A DNA stretch of 64,000 nucleotides, from the NCBI RefSeq assembly GCF_003096695.1, contig NZ_QEKY01000001.1:62001-126000 (forward strand), given 5' to 3'. Source of the DNA: Porphyromonas loveana (GTDB lineage Bacteria > Bacteroidota > Bacteroidia > Bacteroidales > Porphyromonadaceae). The position numbers were made by a program, and so were the translations under genes. The notes beneath the pieces are model-generated. The model had not been told where the DNA came from and made no database searches. It worked only from the letters and a program-made list of their open reading frames with translations. How positions within the stretch are numbered: the stretch's first letter is position 1; each line of letters starts with the position of its first letter. Positions 43,551-52,287 of the stretch are shown here, piece by piece.

Positions 43551-46500
43551 ATGGATCTGAAACGATTTAGATTTCTGAACAACGTAGCCGGCTGGGCAGT
43601 CTTTGCCGTTGCAGCTATTGTTTATCTGATGACGATCGAGCCTACAGCCAGCTTGTGGGATTGCGCCGAGTTCATCGTCTGCGTCAATAAGTTGGAGATC
43701 GGTCACCCGCCCGGAGCACCCTTCTTCATGCTCGTTTACAATGTTGTCTCGCACTTTACCAGCGATCCTGCACAGGTGGCGTGGTTCGCCAATGCTACGA
43801 GTGCGCTGGCCAGTGCTTTTACAATCCTTTTCCTCTTTTGGACTATAACGCACCTTGTCCGTCGTATGCTTGTGCCCCTTGCACGCAATGCTTCGGGCAT
43901 GGAAGAACCGGCTCGCTCCATCAGCTTGGCGCATGTGATCGCTATTTTGGGGAGTGGTGCCGTGGGCGCATTAGCCTATACGTTCAGCGATACGTTTTGG
44001 TTCAGCGCAGTTGAGGCTGAGGTTTATGCCTTGAGTTCTTTCTTTACGGCTGCAGTCTTTTGGCTGATGCTCAAATGGGAGGAACGGGCTGACAATCCGC
44101 GTAGTGACCGTTGGCTCGTGCTCATTGCATATATGATGGGACTTAGCATTGGTGTGCACCTGCTCAATCTCCTCTGCATCCCTGCCATGGCATTGGTGTA
44201 TTACTATCGTCGTTCTGCCAAGCCGACAAACAAGGGCGCTTTTATTGCACTTATAGTTTCTTTTGTGCTCATCATCGTGATGATGTACGGTGTGATTCAG
44301 GGTATTCCCAAGGTAGCGGGAGTTTTCGATGTCTTTGCCGTTAATACGCTTGGGCTTAGCTTTAATAGTGGTCTCTACTTCTATTTCTTCTTGTTGGCAG
44401 CCATCCTTATTTGGTCTGTGAGTGAAACTTACACCTCATTGGGCACAGGTGACAAGAAGAGCTCGACAAAAGGTATTCGTATGCGCGTGGCCACGCTCCT
44501 GAGTATAGTCCTCATGGGTATTCCTTTCATCGGTAGCGGAGTTGTTCTTGGCATTATTCTCACCGGAGCCATTGCCTATTGGTTGTTCGCTTCCAAGCAT
44601 TTGAATGTGCGTTTCCTGCATACGGCTCTTATGAGTATGCTCGTCATCCTCGTGGGATTCTCTTCTTATGGTGTAATCCTCGTTCGTGCCGTGGCCAATC
44701 CCCCGATGAATGAGAATGCACCCTCTAACGCTTTCTCTCTGCGAAGCTATCTGGCTCGTGAGCAATACGGCAGCACGCCGCTTTTCTATGGCCCTACTTT
44801 TGCTTCCCAACCCGTCGGACTAAAGGACGGAGAGTCGGTAACCGGCCCTTCGCCCAAACAAAGCCCTGGGGACAAAGACCAGTACGAAACGCTCTATACG
44901 CAGCGAGAATATGACTATGGGGATACTGGTATGATGCTCTTTCCTCGTGTTTACTCCTCTGCTGACGGACATCCCCAAGCCTATAACATCTGGATGGGAC
45001 GTTCCGAGACGGATAGCAGCATACCCACTTTCGGAGAGAACTTGAAGTTTTTCTTCAATTATCAGGTCAATTATATGTACTGGCGTTACTTCCTTTGGAA
45101 CTTCGTCGGTCGACAGAACGACTTGCAAGGTGATGGAGGTCTTTTGCGTGGTAATGCGATGACGGGTATCCCCTTCATTGATAAGATGCTAATCGGCCCC
45201 ACGGATGATATGCCGGACTTTATCGCTAAGAACCCCGGGCACAACGTTTACTATATGTTGCCGCTCTTGCTTGGTCTCATCGGGATTTCTTTCCAGTTGA
45301 TGCGCAAGGAGAAAGGCACGCAGAGCTTCTGGATTACCTTCCTTCTCTTCTTCATGACGGGATTGGCCATCGTGCTATATCTCAATCAACCTCCCGGTCA
45401 GCCTCGTGAGCGGGACTATGCCTATGCGGGATCTTTCTATGCATTCTGTATCTGGATTGGTTTCGGTGTGGCCGGATTAGCCGATCTCTTGCGCCGTGCC
45501 AAGTTGAGCGAAACGGCTGCTGCTGTCGTTGCTTCAGTCGTAGCATTGCTTATCCCTTTGCAAATGGCTGGTCAGAACTGGGACGACCACGATCGGTCCG
45601 GCCGCTATGTGGGGCGTGACTTCGGTGTGAACTATCTGGAGAGTTGCGAGCCTAATGCGATTATTTTCACCTATGGCGACAATGATACCTTCCCTCTTTG
45701 GTACGCGCAAGAGGTAGAAAGCATTCGCACCGATGTACGAGTAAGCAACCTGAGTTACCTCGGTGCGGACTGGTATGTGCGCCAGATGAAGCAACAAGCC
45801 TACTTGTCTGCTCCGCTGCCGCTCAATGAGATGAGCGATGCATTCATCAGCCGGAATGCCTTTGTGCGTGTCGATCCCACCTATTCTTCCCGAGATCCTG
45901 AGCTGCGCATTATGTCTCTTCCGGGTACTTCGCTTACAGCTGATGGCAAACCCATCATGCATCTGTCTGAAGCGGTAAAGATCGCGACGCGTCCCGTACC
46001 CTATGGCAACGGTGTGATGCCGTCCGAGAATTTGTATCTGCCTGTTGATTCGCAAGCTCTGGGTGAGGTCTTCGGCGATTCGGCCAAGGTGCATATGCGT
46101 AGTGTGATGGATCTTTCATTGGCAGGCAAGGGCATTCTGTCTTTAGCCGATCTGAGCATACTCGACCTCATTGCCAATAACGAATGGAAACGACCCATCT
46201 ATTGGGCTGTTACCTCCCCGAGCAATTCATTCTCGAACCTGCCCGACTATTTGCGACAGACCGGTATGGCCAATCAGTTGGTGCCCTTCAAGGCGCGCAG
46301 AGTAGGGGACAACATCGATGTTGAACGGATGTACACCAACGTGATGACCAAGTTCCGTTTCGGCGGAGCCAACAACCCGAAAGTGTATTTCGACGAGAAT
46401 ATCCGCAATTCGACCAACACCTACCGTGTGGCCGTCTTCGCTCCGTTGGCGATGGCACTCATCAAGCAAGGGGATATGGAACGTGCACGAAAGGTTCTCG

Positions 46501-46844
46501 CCAAGTGTTTGAAGGAGATCAGCCCCGTCACGGTGCCCTACGACTATCGTTCGCTTGTCTTCGCACAAGCCCTGTACGAAGCCGGCATGCGTACTGAGGC
46601 CGATGCTGTTGTGCATAGCATCGCTGCTTCTTCCATGCGCACGCTCGACTGGTTCTTCCGTCTGTCAGAATCCCGTTTCATGCAGATGATCGCCGACGGT
46701 GACATGGAACGAGAGTTGCAGACCGTGGGAACGGCACTGCGGCTGAGCACCGCTTTCGAAAGCAACGTGATGGACGAATTCCTGCCCAAGTTCCAATCCT
46801 ATTACAATTCGCTCTACGGCTCGCAGAGCGGCGGCGAGCAATAG
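43551..46844 (+). CDS. DUF2723 membrane protein (TMEM260/GT-C-like glycosyltransferase)
   Basis: A 1097-residue membrane protein. About a dozen or more helices occupy residues 10-700, and a soluble C-terminal region (about 720-1097) follows. The first loop has the acidic motif LWDCAEFIVCVNKLEIGHPP typical of DUF2723 and of GT-C glycosyltransferases. The eukaryotic relative TMEM260 is an O-mannosyltransferase, and Bacteroidota members are candidates for protein O-glycosylation of exported proteins. That function here is inference. It follows der by 47 bp, and the deacetylase gene follows by 15 bp, so it belongs to the same run. Confidence 0.82.
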   Translation: MDLKRFRFLNNVAGWAVFAVAAIVYLMTIEPTASLWDCAEFIVCVNKLEIGHPPGAPFFMLVYNVVSHFTSDPAQVAWFANATSALASAFTILFLFWTITHLVRRMLVPLARNASGMEEPARSISLAHVIAILGSGAVGALAYTFSDTFWFSAVEAEVYALSSFFTAAVFWLMLKWEERADNPRSDRWLVLIAYMMGLSIGVHLLNLLCIPAMALVYYYRRSAKPTNKGAFIALIVSFVLIIVMMYGVIQGIPKVAGVFDVFAVNTLGLSFNSGLYFYFFLLAAILIWSVSETYTSLGTGDKKSSTKGIRMRVATLLSIVLMGIPFIGSGVVLGIILTGAIAYWLFASKHLNVRFLHTALMSMLVILVGFSSYGVILVRAVANPPMNENAPSNAFSLRSYLAREQYGSTPLFYGPTFASQPVGLKDGESVTGPSPKQSPGDKDQYETLYTQREYDYGDTGMMLFPRVYSSADGHPQAYNIWMGRSETDSSIPTFGENLKFFFNYQVNYMYWRYFLWNFVGRQNDLQGDGGLLRGNAMTGIPFIDKMLIGPTDDMPDFIAKNPGHNVYYMLPLLLGLIGISFQLMRKEKGTQSFWITFLLFFMTGLAIVLYLNQPPGQPRERDYAYAGSFYAFCIWIGFGVAGLADLLRRAKLSETAAAVVASVVALLIPLQMAGQNWDDHDRSGRYVGRDFGVNYLESCEPNAIIFTYGDNDTFPLWYAQEVESIRTDVRVSNLSYLGADWYVRQMKQQAYLSAPLPLNEMSDAFISRNAFVRVDPTYSSRDPELRIMSLPGTSLTADGKPIMHLSEAVKIATRPVPYGNGVMPSENLYLPVDSQALGEVFGDSAKVHMRSVMDLSLAGKGILSLADLSILDLIANNEWKRPIYWAVTSPSNSFSNLPDYLRQTGMANQLVPFKARRVGDNIDVERMYTNVMTKFRFGGANNPKVYFDENIRNSTNTYRVAVFAPLAMALIKQGDMERARKVLAKCLKEISPVTVPYDYRSLVFAQALYEAGMRTEADAVVHSIAASSMRTLDWFFRLSESRFMQMIADGDMERELQTVGTALRLSTAFESNVMDEFLPKFQSYYNSLYGSQSGGEQ

Positions 46845-46859
46845 ACGCTGCAACGGCCT

Positions 46860-47507
46860 ATGTCCCTCCGACTCGTTGAGCGGTTTATCTGTCGTGTGCC
46901 CATGTGGTACCGGGCTTTATTCCCCGGTGCCACATGGCGCATTCCGGCCAAGAGCGGGAAGAGCATCTATCTCACTTTCGATGACGGCCCTATTCCGGAG
47001 GTCACTCCGTGGGTGTTAGATACGCTTGACGAGCTTGGCGTCAAGGCTACATTCTTCTGTGTGGCAGACAATGTGTGCCGCTATCCCGAGTTGTTTGCCG
47101 AGATACAGCGGCGCGGACACCAAGTGGGTAACCACACCTTCCACCATCTTCAGGGGCTCAAGGTGCGTACCCAAAACTATCTTCGCGATGTGAAGGCTGC
47201 CGACGAGTTGATCAATTCGCGCTTCTTCCGACCGCCCCATGGGCATATGCGCTTCATGCAGACCATCTTGCTGAGCAACCACTATGACATCATCATGTGG
47301 GATGTGATCACACGCGACTACAACAAGCGCCTCTCTCCCGACCAAGTCTTTGGTTCTGTCCGGCGTTATGCTCGTAATGGCTCCATCATCACTTTCCACG
47401 ACTCCCTCAAGGCCATCTCCAATATGCAGGTTGCCATGCCGCGTGCTGTCCGATGGTTGTTGGACGAGGGCTATGTCTTCAAGCGCTTGGGTGATCCTGC
47501 TGACTGA
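46860..47507 (+). CDS. Polysaccharide deacetylase family protein
   Basis: A 215-residue NodB-homology domain protein. Metal/catalytic motifs seen: LTFDDGP (catalytic Asp), GNHTFHH (metal His pair) and the RPPHGH segment, so it should be an active de-N-acetylase. There is no clear signal peptide; a hydrophobic stretch near residues 13-27 may anchor it to the membrane. The substrate could be peptidoglycan, a lipid-linked sugar or a surface glycan. It is sandwiched between the DUF2723 gene and mnmD. Confidence 0.9.
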   Translation: MSLRLVERFICRVPMWYRALFPGATWRIPAKSGKSIYLTFDDGPIPEVTPWVLDTLDELGVKATFFCVADNVCRYPELFAEIQRRGHQVGNHTFHHLQGLKVRTQNYLRDVKAADELINSRFFRPPHGHMRFMQTILLSNHYDIIMWDVITRDYNKRLSPDQVFGSVRRYARNGSIITFHDSLKAISNMQVAMPRAVRWLLDEGYVFKRLGDPAD

Positions 47508-47531
47508 CTCGCTCTCCTCTCTCCCTTTCTC

Positions 47532-48203
47532 ATGATTGTATATACAGAAGACGGTTCACCCACGATCCTTTCATCTCATTATGGCGAACACTACCATTCC
47601 ATTCACGGTGCTCGTGCTGAGAGCGAGCATATATTCATCCGTTGCGGTCTCTTGCATCGACTTGGCGCGTGGGAACGCACCGAGGAACTACATCTTTTTG
47701 AAGTCGGATTCGGCACAGGCTTGAATACCTTGCTCACCCTTCGCGAGCAACAAACGTCCCATCTGAAACTCCGCTACAGCACCATAGAGAAGTATCCGCT
47801 TGGAGAGGATGTTTACAATCATCTCCATTTCTCAGTAGATCTACCCGAAGAGGATACCCTCCTACAAGCCCTTCATCGTGCACCGTGGGGAGAAGACAAG
47901 GTGTTACAGGCGGGCTTTACCTTGCATAAGTATTCCGACGACCTCACCGCCTTTGTTTTCCCTCCCGATATCGACCTTATCTATTTCGATGCCTTCTCTC
48001 CCGACACCCAACCCGATCTGTGGAGTGAGGATGTCTTTGCTCGTCTGGCAGCTTCGTGTCGTCCGGGTGCCGTCTTGGTCACCTACTGCGCCAAGGGCGA
48101 AGTGCGCCGCCGGTTGGCTCGTGCAGGCTTTCGCATGGAGCGTCTCGCAGGACCTCCGGGTAAACGTGAAATCCTGCGCGGCACCTATTGCCCGTTGGTA
48201 TAG
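47532..48203 (+). CDS. mnmD: tRNA U34 methyltransferase MnmD (stand-alone)
   Basis: A 223-residue SAM-dependent methyltransferase. VGFGTGLNTL binds SAM, and DAFSPDTQPDLWSEDVF is the signature of MnmD, the methylating half of E. coli MnmC. It completes 5-methylaminomethyl(-2-thio)uridine at the tRNA wobble position. The oxidase half MnmC(o) is absent, as in other stand-alone MnmD. It ends 9 bp before a run of 16 C residues. Confidence 0.92.
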   Translation: MIVYTEDGSPTILSSHYGEHYHSIHGARAESEHIFIRCGLLHRLGAWERTEELHLFEVGFGTGLNTLLTLREQQTSHLKLRYSTIEKYPLGEDVYNHLHFSVDLPEEDTLLQALHRAPWGEDKVLQAGFTLHKYSDDLTAFVFPPDIDLIYFDAFSPDTQPDLWSEDVFARLAASCRPGAVLVTYCAKGEVRRRLARAGFRMERLAGPPGKREILRGTYCPLV

Positions 48204-48212
48204 TCCCAATCT

Positions 48213-48228
48213 CCCCCCCCCCCCCCCC
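48213..48228 (+). repeat. 16-bp poly-C tract
   Basis: Sixteen consecutive C follow the mnmD stop at 48203 after 9 bp. Such tracts slip during replication. No gene or promoter is placed to use it for phase variation, so no role is assigned. Confidence 0.9.
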
Positions 48229-48578
48229 GACAAAAGAAGAAGTTACATCGTGGCTATCCTTCCGAAGAGGTTTTCGTGTTTGCTATCATGCTTTTGCTGA
48301 CAAAGCCTTTCTACCGGTATTTTCGCAATTTCCACAGCAAATCAAATCTTGTCCTATACAAAGTCCGAATGGTCGAGTCTGTCGAGAACAGGATTCGTGT
48401 TAATTCCTGTTATTCGCATCGTTCTTTAATTATGTGCCAAAAAAGTTTTCAACACCGAATGGTTGTTTAGATCTATTCTAAATAAGACATATTAGGGTAG
48501 GGTGCCAGACGAACAAAAAGAGCCTCAATGAGCAATTTCGGTCGTTGAAAAAGGTGGGCTTCAAGAGCGGATGACGAA
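48229..48578. other. Non-coding stretch after mnmD
   Basis: About 350 bp with no convincing gene. A plus-strand frame around 48276-48470 has no recognisable domain and lies in AT-rich DNA. Possibly remnant sequence, but no insertion-sequence ends were identified. Confidence 0.45.
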
Positions 48579-48680
48579 CTTTATAAAAATCAGAATCAAT
48601 CTTTATAAAGATCACTTCCAAACAATCAGATTATCGCTGACAACTTTTATAAAGTTTGCATCCTTAAGGTTATAAAGATT
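48579..48680. repeat. Four TTATAAA-type palindromic sites in about 100 bp
   Basis: ACTTTATAAAAAT (about 48579), a perfect 14-bp palindrome ATCTTTATAAAGAT (48599-48612), near-palindromic AACTTTTATAAAGTTT (48642-48657) and GGTTATAAAGATT (48668-48680). Spacing is irregular (about 20, 43 and 26 bp). Possibly a protein-binding array; no function is known. Confidence 0.6.
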
Positions 48681-48719
48681 GCAACACACGAAAGCCTCTT
48701 TGGGTGGGTAGAGAAAGAG

Positions 48720-48759
48720 AAGTCCCCGCTTCGTTCGACTACGAACGAAGCGGGGACTT
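48720..48759. other. Perfect 18-bp hairpin
   Basis: The 18 bases 48720-48737 pair perfectly with 48742-48759 around loop ACTA; the core is CCCCGCTTCGTTCG. No T-run follows on the plus strand. On the minus strand the hairpin is followed by CTCTTTCTCT, so it could end a minus-strand transcript. Confidence 0.75.
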
Positions 48760-49503
48760 TATGCTTTCGACGAGGTCCGTCGCCCTTTATCCCACGCTAT
48801 TGTGCACTATCGATCAAACAGTTTTTTACACACTCATCTGCACAGAACGCAAGCTGTGCAGGCACGGAAAGGGACAAAAGGGGGAGAGCAGAACAAATCC
48901 TGCCGGTTACTGATGCGTTTCTTCGGATCATAATCACAGTCATTTACTACTATATTGTGTGGGCTTATCGGCGATGCTGTTTGACATTCAACTATTTACC
49001 TTCACAGCACCCGCCTGCCAACGTGCAAATGTAACAAAAAGGGAAATACAGAGAAACGTATGCAAAGCTCTTGGCCGCATCCGATTTTTTTCTACCTTTA
49101 TCGCGTTGGCATAACCATGCTTATACATAGCGTTTCTTGCTAAAAGTACTGACACTGCGCACATGGTGAGCAAGGTGGTGTAATACAAAATAAGACTTGA
49201 CAATGTCACAGTGATGAGGACGAAAATGTGTCACTCGTATAACTGCTGAAAACATTGTTTGAGAATACAACTCTGTGGATTTCAATGACTGCTATACAAG
49301 TCGCCACATCAATGTTTCAACCAGTCGCTGGGGATAATGAACAGTTTGGCCCAAATCATATTTTAATATGCCTGACTTATTCATTTGGACACCTTTTGGG
49401 GACGGACTGCCAACGGGGAAATCAAGCGATAGTACTCCGGAAGAGGCAGAATTTCAAATGGCACTAAGGTTCATTATTACTAATCAAATAATCAATTGTC
49501 ATC
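48760..49503. other. Gene-poor stretch before the K-domain adhesin gene
   Basis: No convincing protein gene. On the minus strand a TACATTTG box (49033-49026) could drive a short transcript of about 300 nt ending at the 48720-48759 hairpin. Within it is a 48-codon frame (48943 to 48797) whose product has a basic N-terminus and a hydrophobic, signal-like stretch. Larger frames (for example 48988-49209 minus, 49255-49467 plus) show no features. None is claimed as a gene. Confidence 0.4.
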
Positions 49504-50694
49504 ATGAGAAAGATTGTTTTTTTTAGATTATTCGTAACGCTTTTACTCTTTTGGTTGGCGGCTACTTCACTTTCTGCTCAAAACGCTAACGTTGCAAAAA
49601 CGAGTGATCCCCTCCCTGCCAAATCGGATGTTATTTTATCTGAGGATTTTGAAAATGTAGCGTTCTATCCTGAGTATTTTGCCCCGATCAATTGGAGTGT
49701 CATAGATGCTGACGGAGATGGTATTTATTGGAATTTGTTTCTTTACTACAATTTCCCTGGGCACAATAGCAATCACTGTGCCCATTCCGCTTCATACGTC
49801 GGAGGCATTGGCCCTGTAACCCCGGATAACTACCTGATTACACCCCTTGTTGAAGGAGCCAGGCGCGTCACCTATTGGGTAAGTGTACAAGATGCCGATT
49901 ACGCTGCCGAACACTACGCCGTGATGGTTTCGACAACGGGGACAGCCATTGAGGATTTCGCCCCATTGTTTGAAGAAACCATGACCGCGAAGCCGGCCGG
50001 TGCGTGGTATGAGAGAACGATCAACCTGCCCGAAGGAACTAAATATATCGCGTGGCGGCATTACAACTGCACGGATATGTTTGCCTTGAAATTGGATGAC
50101 GTCACCATATATAGCTCGGCAGCAGAAGCCAACCCTGTTACTGACTTCGTCGCAACCCTTCTTGAGAACAACAAGGGACAATTGAAATGGAACTATCCCG
50201 AAGGTTATCAACCGAAGAGTAAAGACCAAGGAACGATGCAACTCACGGGCTATAACATCTATGCAAACGGTTCGCTCTTGGCCAAGATAGAGGATGCGAC
50301 GACGTTGGAATACATCGACAGCACCTATATGATGCGAGACGAGTCGCTACAGGTGGAGTACTGTGTCAAGGCTGTTTACAATGATAGTGTTGAGTCAGCG
50401 GCCGTATGTGGCACACTGCAATACGTCATCACCTCGACAGAAGCAATTCAGTCCGAACTTCGTCTGCGAATCTTCCCCAATCCTGCATCGGACATCTTGC
50501 GAGTCGAAGGAATGAATGCGGATGGGTCTGCCTTTGAGTTGTATGACACAAGCGGTATTCGTGTCCTCAGCAGAGAGGTGAACGGGGCCAATACGACGAT
50601 AGACGTCTCTCGACTGAGTAGTGGATTCTACCTGATCAAAGTCGTCAGCGGCAACCAAGTACATACCGAAAAGATAGAAATCACAAGGGACTAA
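49504..50694 (+). CDS. Gingipain-type cleaved-adhesin (K) domain protein with type IX sorting domain
   Basis: A 396-residue secreted protein. A signal peptide ends near SLSAQ (residue 26). Residues about 43-200 form a cleaved-adhesin/K-domain jelly roll, with the hallmark series ILSEDFEN, DADGDGIYW, PDNYLITPL, AEHYAVMVSTTG and ALKLDDVTIYS, closely like the haemagglutinin-adhesin domains of RgpA, Kgp and HagA. A fibronectin-like linker follows, and the last ~75 residues (FPNPASDILRV ... GFYLIKVVSG) form a type IX CTD. Unlike gingipains it has one adhesin domain and no protease. It should be surface-attached by PorU. Binding to haemoglobin, erythrocytes or matrix proteins is inference from the relatives. 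Confidence 0.9.
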   Translation: MRKIVFFRLFVTLLLFWLAATSLSAQNANVAKTSDPLPAKSDVILSEDFENVAFYPEYFAPINWSVIDADGDGIYWNLFLYYNFPGHNSNHCAHSASYVGGIGPVTPDNYLITPLVEGARRVTYWVSVQDADYAAEHYAVMVSTTGTAIEDFAPLFEETMTAKPAGAWYERTINLPEGTKYIAWRHYNCTDMFALKLDDVTIYSSAAEANPVTDFVATLLENNKGQLKWNYPEGYQPKSKDQGTMQLTGYNIYANGSLLAKIEDATTLEYIDSTYMMRDESLQVEYCVKAVYNDSVESAAVCGTLQYVITSTEAIQSELRLRIFPNPASDILRVEGMNADGSAFELYDTSGIRVLSREVNGANTTIDVSRLSSGFYLIKVVSGNQVHTEKIEITRD

Positions 50695-50726
50695 GCGTTT
50701 CCTAATCAAGCTTTAATCCGAAGTTT

Positions 50727-50776
50727 ACTGCCGGCGTTTGTATTCCGCAAAACACATGTGTCGGCAGTTTTTTTTC
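50727..50776 (+). terminator. Terminator-like hairpin after the K-domain gene
   Basis: ACTGCCG (50727-50733) pairs with CGGCAGT (50762-50768), followed by a long T-run. The loop is 28 nt and may itself fold. Confidence 0.6.
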
Positions 50777-50831
50777 CATACCTATCGAGTTGTGTATATG
50801 TAAGGTGTGTATTGCGTATCAGTATTTGTAT

Positions 50832-50839
50832 TACCTTTG
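50832..50839 (+). promoter_or_regulatory. Putative promoter of rpsO (-7 box)
   Basis: TACCTTTG, an exact TAnnTTTG match, 67 bp before rpsO. Confidence 0.5.
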
Positions 50840-50905
50840 CAGCCAGATCTATGACCGTAGTAGCGGGAGTAGTTATTGTTTAACACGTTAAAAAAACGGA
50901 AGAAA

Positions 50906-51175
50906 ATGTATTTGGATTCAGCTAAGAAAGCGGAACTCTTCGAGAAGTATGGCAAGTCCGGCAAGGACACGGGTAGCCCCGAAAGCCAGATTGCACTGTT
51001 CACATTTCGCATCGCCCACCTGACGGAGCATCTGCGTGAGAACAAGAAAGACTTCGCCACAGAGCGTTCGCTGAAGATGTTGGTTGGTAAGCGTCGTCGT
51101 ATGCTTGACTATCTGATCAAGGTGGACATTGAGCGCTATCGTGCCATCATCAAGGAACTCGGCATCCGTCGCTAA
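50906..51175 (+). CDS. rpsO: 30S ribosomal protein S15
   Basis: An 89-residue S15, the normal length. The core GKDTGSPESQIALFTFRIAHLTEHL and the C-terminal LVGKRRRMLDYL are diagnostic. The frame starts at 50876, but MYLDSAKKAEL at 50906 is the expected start. S15 binds 16S rRNA early in 30S assembly. Confidence 0.98.
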   Translation: MYLDSAKKAELFEKYGKSGKDTGSPESQIALFTFRIAHLTEHLRENKKDFATERSLKMLVGKRRRMLDYLIKVDIERYRAIIKELGIRR

Positions 51176-51224
51176 TTCTCGCAGAATGCCTCTTGTGCAT
51201 TCTCCCGAATAAAGAAACCTATCG

Positions 51225-51261
51225 GAGGCTGTGTCGTAAATGCAATTTACGGCGCAGCCTC
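51225..51261. other. Hairpin after rpsO
   Basis: GAGGCTGtgtCGTAAAT and ATTTACGgcgCAGCCTC form an interrupted stem with loop GCA. There is no T-run, so it may be a 3' stabilising structure or a weak terminator. Confidence 0.5.
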
Positions 51262-51348
51262 TTCGGGTATCAAAGGGGTGGAGCAGAGCAGCCCAGCAGA
51301 CTCGGCCCCATACAGCTATACATCAATTGATAATATGTGGTATACAAG

Positions 51349-52287
51349 ATGATCAGAACTATTCTCTTGCGACTTTTCTCCTACAAGGATTCTTCCACCT
51401 ATAGGTTGCTCACTGTAGTGCTCTCCATTGCAGCTATCAGTACTCTGGCTGCCTGCAAGCAGCACACAGATAAGCGTGCCGATCGCATCGTGGCGGTGAC
51501 CATCGCTCCACAGCGTTTTTTTATCGAAGCCATAGCAGACTCTGCCGTACAGGTCGTACCCTTAGTTCCTGCCGGCAGCAATCCGGAGGAATACGATCCC
51601 TCTCCCTCCGTCATGAAGCAGTTGGCCGATGCCGATGCTTACTTCTACATAGGAGGATTGGGATTTGAGCAGAGAAATCTACAAGCTATTCGAGACAATA
51701 ATCCTCGGCTCTCAATATTTGAGATGGGCGAGGCATTGAGTCATGCGGCCCATGAAGATCACGGAGAGGCATGTACGCATGATTCGCACGGACACTCGGG
51801 CGGTCACGATCCTCACTATTGGACCAGCATCATCGGTGCCAAAGCATTGGGACATGCTGCCTATAAAGCTCTCGTGGAGCTGTATCCCGATCAAGAGCAT
51901 CGTTGGTCCGAAGGCTACGGTCGCCTTGAGAAAAGAATCGACAGTGTGTGGGCCGTTATCGACAATCTCTTTGCCGGAGGCCGGATGGACAAGGCTTTTG
52001 TCATTTACCATCCGTCATTGGGCTACTTCGCAGAGGAGTTCGGTCTCCGTCAGATCGTCATTGAACAGGATGGTAAGGAGCCTTCGGCGGCACATCTGCA
52101 TCAGGTGATCGATCAGGCGCGAGCCGATAACGTCAGAATCGTGTTCATACAACCGGAGTTCGAGACCCGGCAGGCCGAGGAGGTGGCGCGCGCCATCGGT
52201 GCGGAGATGATCCGCATCAACCCCCTTCGCGGCTCATGGGAGGAAGAGATCCTGCATATAGCCCGTTCGCTTGTACATGGAAAATAA
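51349..52287 (+). CDS. Metal ABC transporter substrate-binding lipoprotein (zinc-type, His-rich loop)
   Basis: A 312-residue cluster A-I (ZnuA/TroA) binding protein. The lipobox LAAC is at residue 36, after an unusually long N-terminal region. Between residues 130 and 160 is a His/Asp-rich loop (HAAHEDHGEACTHDSHGHSG) typical of zinc-binding members, then HDPHYW with metal ligands. The start at 51349 is an ATG; the GTG at 51337 is also in frame. The gene overlaps the ATPase start by 11 bp. No permease follows, whereas a lone permease lies at 1.5-2.3 kb. Confidence 0.9.
   Translation: MIRTILLRLFSYKDSSTYRLLTVVLSIAAISTLAACKQHTDKRADRIVAVTIAPQRFFIEAIADSAVQVVPLVPAGSNPEEYDPSPSVMKQLADADAYFYIGGLGFEQRNLQAIRDNNPRLSIFEMGEALSHAAHEDHGEACTHDSHGHSGGHDPHYWTSIIGAKALGHAAYKALVELYPDQEHRWSEGYGRLEKRIDSVWAVIDNLFAGGRMDKAFVIYHPSLGYFAEEFGLRQIVIEQDGKEPSAAHLHQVIDQARADNVRIVFIQPEFETRQAEEVARAIGAEMIRINPLRGSWEEEILHIARSLVHGK

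Noticed and set aside
49255-49467. Short plus-strand frame before the K-domain gene
   Set aside because: No signal, domain or promoter. Looks like chance in a gene-poor stretch.
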